Source: Planoprotostelium fungivorum (Eukaryota > Evosea > Variosea > Cavosteliida > Cavosteliaceae). From it: DNA of 64,000 nucleotides. Position numbers and translations under genes: made by a program. Below, piece after piece: positions 58,371 to 64,000 of this stretch (position 1 is its first letter; each line of letters opens with the position of its first letter). The notes beneath the pieces are model-generated. The model saw only the letters and a program-made list of their open reading frames with translations. It did not search any database and had not been told where the DNA came from. The stretch lies in the NCBI GenBank assembly GCA_003024175.1, contig MDYQ01000027.1, positions 1-64,000 on the forward strand, written 5' to 3'.

Positions 58371-61300
58371 TCAAGCAGTTGACAGCAAGAGAGCTGTTCC
58401 TCTCTTGATCCAATGATCGGCCTTTTGATCGTTCGAATTGAGGTCCACCGTGACCATGAAAGAGGGTCTCTCTCTCGTTCCAGTCCTCACGGGGTACATG
58501 TAACAGGGACAGTTGTACACTTCCTTTCCTCCTGCCTTCTGCTGCTTCTTCTTTGGCTCTACGGGCTTGAAATAAATGACCGGCATCGAGCAGAATAACT
58601 CCATCGAATTCGGTTCCGCTAGGCACTGATTCACGTGGTCCCATCTAGCTCCCTCCAAGATCAACCCGGATATGTACACTCCCTCCTCGGGGTTATTCAC
58701 GATCTACAACGAGTCACTCTCGACCTCCCACACCCTCTCTCTCACCTCGTTGTCCTTGACCGGAATAAACTCCCACACGAGCGTGTCGATGGGCACGTTG
58801 TTCTTTCTCGCCGTGATCTGCATGATGGCAGTCAAGAAACCAGTCGGGAATGTGAAGCCACCGAGCCAGAAGGTGCGGGGTGGGTTTCCTTCAGCCCATG
58901 CTCTCATCTGATCAGTTCGCTCGATGAGATCGTAGACCCAAGGAGCGAGTGGCTTGAGAGAAGGATAAGTCTTCTGCCAAGCTGGTGGAACCTTGGAATC
59001 GTGGAGGCAAGAGAAGGCCTCGTCTAATTCGGAGCTCATGACGATGAGACCTTTCAGACCCTTTTGAAGGTCCGTCAGGGTCTTTCGAATGTTCCTGAGC
59101 AGTCCATTGTATCGATCCACCTGTTCATCTCGTCAGTCATCATGATGATGAAGATCGCGATCACCTCTTGATAGAGGACCGTCTTGAGATGTGAAGTCTG
59201 CTTCGTGGAATCGATCTCGATGTCGGAGGGGATCCTCTTCAGTAGATGTGAAGCGATACCAGCAACCTTACTCTCTCTCGATTCACCCACTCCCTGAACG
59301 ATTCTCGGTTGAAGAGAGACGAGAGTGTCCAACAGACCGTTACTGTCTTGCATCAGGGAGGCAATGTCAGCGTTCGAGTGTTGTCCAAAGGCCTCCGGTT
59401 TGTCAAAGGTGGGCAGAGAAGAGATGTAATCTCTGTAGCTCTGCAGTTGTCCGTCGTCGGGTATGATGTACGTTGCCATCGAAGAGAGGCGGTAGTTGGT
59501 CTGGTTGATGGCCTCGGGGCAGAAGTAACGCTTGGCGTAGACGTTCAAGAGCTTCCTGTCCCACTTGTCGGTGACTCGACCTCCATAGTTCATGTCTGCG
59601 ATGAGGTACTTGATGGCATCCCAAGGTGTGTGCTCGTAATCGTCCAAGTAGTTGCACAGCAGTGTCTCTGACACTTCAAAGTCGGAATCGTTAAAGTCGT
59701 AGGGTGTGTTCCAGCCTAATGTCATAAACTTTTTCCTCTCGAGTAAGATGCTGTGGAAGAAGCAGAGAGAAAAGAGCAGCTTCTTGAAGCGGGAGGGTGA
59801 CTTGCACTTGTTCAGGGTGGTGTCTGAAATCTGCGAGTAGAGACGCTGCAGGTTCTGCTTGAGGCCCTTGGGAGGCTCGGTCGTGATCTTGATGCCTCGT
59901 TGTAGAATGGATATGGGGAAATTTGATGTGGGGTTGCTCGACAGCCACAGTCTAAAGGTGGGGTGAGGCTTCTTGCTTGGAATGTCTTCCACCAGCACTT
60001 CTAATTTGTCGATCCACGACAACATCAAGTGACAATTGGCCAAATAGACCCAATTACCGTCCCGAATGCCTGCGAGAACTCAGAAATAAAACGAAATAAA
60101 ATACACACCTTCTTCGATGAGACGAGTGGCCGTACCGGCCTGACCTTGACCCAGGGCTAAACTTCTCAATTTGGAACTCATACTGTGCTCTTCGGATAAC
60201 TGCTTGATGTTGTTTATGGGGTCTACTCCCGGTGACAGCACGAAGATGAGAGGTGTGTTCGGGTTCGACACCTGCACTTGTCATCCTCTTTTTCTCTCCT
60301 TCTTCTCACCTCAAAGGTGGAGGCCAGATCGAAGGCAGGTGGATCGACCAACTTGGGGTCCAAATTGTTGATGATGAAAGTCGTGATGGCAGATAAGAGT
60401 CGATCGGGCCTGAAGCATCTCACGATGATCATGTGTTGTAATTCGTTGCATTTGTTCTCCCATTCGCCGGGCAGAGGAACGTTCTCCGGTTCACTCTTGA
60501 AGTACCAATCCTTCCAATCTCGAATGTTCTGCTCGAAACTTCCCGCGATATTTCTGTACGCGTCAGTCGTGACGTCAGATGATGTCATACCTGAAGTTGG
60601 GCAGGTGATCTAATATGGTGATGTTGTCCCAGGCAAACTCGGGCAACCAATCTGTGCAGGGGTTCGGCATCTGATTGTCCTTGTTCAACACTTGTCCACC
60701 TCTCAAGAAAAACTTGTACTCTTCCTTGTTGATCCTCCTCTCACTCTCCATGATCTTCACGCACATCTGGAAGGAGAAGAGGAGCTTGTGCTTCTCGAAC
60801 AGACCACGGCAAGTGTTGCGGTACATGGCCAGGGTGTGGTACTCGTTGAGGTTCTTGATGTTCTCTTGGAGGTCATCGGACTTGGGCGCCCTCTCGATGC
60901 TGAGATTGAAGAGGTCCATGTATGATTCGAGGGAGAATTGGTACATTGGATCTACCAGTGACATGTCCGTTAAGACGAAGAAGAGTGTGGCAGCTCTGAC
61001 CGAGCAAGGAGAGAAAGCTTGTCTCGCCGCGTCGATCTTGATCTCCGTTTGTTCCGATACGGTCAGTTGCTGTTTGATCTCCTCTGCTGTTTCCTTGGAT
61101 GATTGGAGGGCATTGACCAAGTGTTCGTTATCGAGGAGAGATCCTTGTGCGGTGTTTAAGAGGTGGAGGATCTTGTCTTCCAGTTCGAAGAGTCTCTTCT
61201 TTCCTTGGGACATCTTCATCACCAGCTCGTCCTTCTGTTCCTCCAATTCTCTCCTCTCTTGTCTCACTACAACGGCCAGCAGCTGAGCTTCTAGACCTTG

Positions 61301-64000
61301 TTCCGTGACGGCAAACGATACGATGGTGGTCTTCGTGGAGATTTCGGGCTTGAATTTGGGGTTGCCATTCTTTGATGTGATGTACAAGCGGAAATCAGTG
61401 TTGTATTCCACTTCTTTTCCTTCTTCTAATTTGAGGAGAGTACGATTACCAACCTGATGACGTCATCATGACGTGTGATGACGTGGCGAATCACCTTGAC
61501 GATGGACTTGTTGAGGATGGGATCGAGGGCGGGATCGAGGTCCTCTCCAACGTCTTGAAGGAGAACGGGGGTACCAAAGTGCATGGCATTCTCCAATGTT
61601 CTCATGAAATCAGGTTGGTTCTGGGTGATGATCTGCACATCGTGTCATCACATCATCACGATGATCTTGATCGTGGTGATGATCTCGATCGTGATCATCT
61701 CACCTTGAGTCCATTTCCTCTCTCCATATTTCTGACCCAGCGATTTGCTTGACCTTGTGGATCGATCATGAGAGGCCACAGAGTCGTTCGTGTGACCAGT
61801 ACACCATTCTCCTGTGAGAAAGTGTTGTTGGGTAGACCCTGCATGACCCAATCTCGAACTTCCACCGGAGAGGCCATGAAATTTACGAAACTGAACTCGG
61901 CCGACACGGGCACGCTCACTTGTTTCACCTTCTTCATCCACAACTGTCCCACCTTCAGTTTTACGTTTCATCCTTCAACAGTCACCTCTTCCATGTTTCT
62001 CCTGTAATCTGAAGTGAAGAACCCACAGTACGATAAGAAAGAGGCGGCCAAGAGACAGTCACCGGGTAGATTCGACATGGCAACGTCGTACTCGGTGATG
62101 CTCTTACCCCATCTGGCCTTCTCGGATGCCAGACCAGCCACCAATTTCTCTGCCCTCTCCAATTTGATGGCCGTAGTCTCCGAGTCTTGTCTCAGCTTGT
62201 CCTTCCTCGTGACGAGATCGTTGTATTCTGCCTTCAATTGGGCTACCTGCTCGTCGACCTCTTTCAGTGCTTGTTTCGCATCGCTGAGGGCCTTCGTCTT
62301 CGATTCGAGCGTGGCGGAGGCTTCTCTGACGGCTTGTTGCTTCGGTGCGACGTCACGATAGACGTGTCCGTACACTTCCATGGCTCTCACCCACATGCAA
62401 AGAGATTTACAGGCGTGGGACACTTTTCCGACCTATGACGTCATCAGTCGAGGGTAGAAGTGATGATGACGTCATCGGGGAGGGTAGAGCTCACCTTGTC
62501 GGGGACGAACTCGGGATCGGAACAGGCCTTCTCGATCTTCTTCAACATGGAGTCAGTCATCTTCTCGATGTTGTAGTTGATCAGTTCCGTCAGGAAATTG
62601 GGATCGTTCAACTGCCGCTTGGCTTCGGCCCACGATGTGTCCGTCTTTCTCAGCACCATGACGGTTGCCATGACCTGGTCGAGTCAGTTCCCGCCAAAAT
62701 CCGTCTCAATTCACCTTCTCCACGAGGGGTGGAGGATTGGCATAAGCCTTCACTTCAGCCATGTCCTTCTTGTTCAGCGATGCGAGAGCTTTCTTTGCCA
62801 ACTCCATGGCCGGCAGTGCCTTGTCTAGATCTGATTGTGCCGCGCTCGCAATGTCCTTCACTTCCGCTTCCTCTTGTTCGATCTTCTCACTCCTGGCGGC
62901 CACCACCTTCGCCTTCTCGTTGGCCTCTTGTCTCCTCTGCACCATGACCATGAGGTACTCTTCACACTCTTTCTGCAGTTTCGCCACCATGGATTTACTC
63001 TCTTCGAGCGTGATCGACATCTCTTCGACCTTCTTCCTCGTGTCGTCCAATTTGATGAGACCGGTGCTCAATTTGTCCGATGCAGCTCGTACGCTGGCTC
63101 TCTTCTCTCTCAGTAGACGGATGTAGCCTTGCACGAGGATGAGGAAGTTGGTGGGGGTGACCGTGTACTCTCTCTTCATCTCGAAGGCCATTTTCTGTGA
63201 CATCTGAGCCGCCGACAAGTGGGCTGTCACGCAGAAGTCAGCGATGACGCCTGTCATCTCGGGTGTTGGGAGCTCCAGCTCCATGAAGAATTTCATGGCG
63301 ACCTCTCTGAGGGCATCTTCTGGCCATTCACTGAACCAATCGATGGTGGTACAGTTGACCAAAGCTGGGAACATTCTGCAACGGTTTCTGAAAGCTTCCC
63401 CGACGGGTGACATGCACAGAACCACGTGAATATTGTTCCAAGCCCTGCGCTCGTCAACTTGTAGATCTCACCGAAATTTCACCTCTCGATGAACCTCTCG
63501 TAAAAGTTGGTCTCCTTGGCTGCACCCTTCTCGGCCTTCTCGTTATCCTGGTTTCTCATCGTATCTCTGATCTGTGCTAATTCCTCTGACGTGTACAGAT
63601 TAGGTACTTCTCCACGAGATAAGATGTTGCAGATGTCCTCCAAGAAGCTCTCGGTCTTGATCTGGGTGTCGGTGAAGAGGAAGACCGTCGGCTTATCTTC
63701 TAATCCTGCAGCCTTGTACAAGTCCTTCAACTTCTCTCTGAAATCCGTCTCACGGAAGCCCTTCCTGATTTCGATCTGGAAGACCTAATCCGGTCAATCT
63801 CCATCGAAATCCAATCGAAATTTCACCTTCAAGCCCGCCATACTGGCCGCCAAGCGGGTGAGACTCTGTCTACCCGAACCACCGACACCGACCAGAAGAA
63901 CATTTCCTCGCGGTTGTTTGAGAATCCTGTGGATCCTACACACGTGCTCGATGGCATCCTTGAAGAGGACCAAGTCCATGTGAACGTTTCCTGCCTCCAC
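58371..64000 (-). CDS. Axonemal dynein heavy chain, DNAH2-type, C-terminal half
   Basis: The gene enters from the right edge in AAA4: [20 protein letters not shown] (P-loop GVGGSGRQS). Then come AAA4 remnants ([34 protein letters not shown]), the stalk coiled coil and microtubule-binding region ([20 protein letters not shown] to [20 protein letters not shown]), AAA5 ([31 protein letters not shown]), AAA6 ([36 protein letters not shown]) and the C-terminal domain ([41 protein letters not shown]). The end [20 protein letters not shown] and [14 protein letters not shown] matches my memory of DNAH2 (I1/f 1-beta chain) rather than DNAH5 or DNAH1. It implies an axoneme. Numerous introns. The stop is at 58371-58373. 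Confidence 0.93.
61640..61705. repeat. Intronic self-complementary gatcgtgatcatc repeat
   Basis: Alternating gatgatcttgatcgtgg/gatctcgatcgtgatc units fill a dynein intron and can fold back. A similar block fills an intron of the CG-1-like gene at about 11330-11408. Confidence 0.75.

Overview
This is a gene-dense eukaryotic nuclear window. Nearly every gene is split by short GT-AG introns, mostly about 30-60 nt with GTGAG-type donors. Intergenic gaps are usually 50-500 bp and genes lie on both strands. I see no operon structure, rRNA, tRNA, CRISPR array or recognisable transposon. Four things point to a free-living amoebozoan with a flagellate stage, most likely a protosteloid amoeba of the Protostelium/Planoprotostelium type: a large LRR receptor-like TKL kinase, degenerate ankyrin proteins, a cNMP-GRAM-cNMP protein like the Dictyostelium cGMP-binding proteins, and an axonemal dynein heavy chain. 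The species is an inference from gene content, not from a marker gene.

Layout. 1-2.8 kb: the 3' part of an ankyrin-like gene, a partial tandem copy of its 5' region, and an unrecognised gene ending in a Cys-rich zinc-binding motif. 3-9 kb: a secreted protein with a mature N-terminal His and two Cys-rich modules, then two ankyrin genes, one carrying an AMPK-type glycogen-binding domain. 9-18 kb: a tetraspan protein, a possible CG-1-like transcription factor, an FAD oxidoreductase, a Spo7/CNEP1R1-like protein, VTA1/LIP5 and a polytopic membrane protein. 18-28 kb: the cNMP-GRAM-cNMP protein, a metallophosphoesterase, Cho2 phosphatidylethanolamine methyltransferase, a double START protein and eIF4E2/4EHP. 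28-40 kb: a linker histone fused to a WWE domain, a tiny PLDc_N membrane protein, GFAT, a His-rich protein, a membrane protein, PRMT1, a second double START protein and DAD1. 40-52 kb: a secreted GPI-type protein, NECAP, an R3H protein, the LRR receptor kinase and a sirtuin gene. 52-64 kb: a TRF4-like poly(A) polymerase, a TMEM53-like hydrolase and the C-terminal half of a DNAH2-type dynein.

Most genes are conserved housekeeping functions: lipid synthesis and transfer (Cho2, START, Spo7-like), membrane traffic (VTA1, NECAP), glycosylation (GFAT, DAD1), translation (eIF4E2) and methylation (PRMT1). The most unusual features are: (1) a sirtuin that, after one well-formed 41-nt intron, reads in frame with an upstream beta-helix-like domain and ends in a predicted transmembrane tail; (2) a linker histone H1 with a C-terminal WWE domain; (3) families of palindromic motifs recurring inside introns of unrelated genes, resembling introner-like elements. 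Splice sites were read by eye, so exon boundaries are proposals; genes whose ends I could not resolve are marked.
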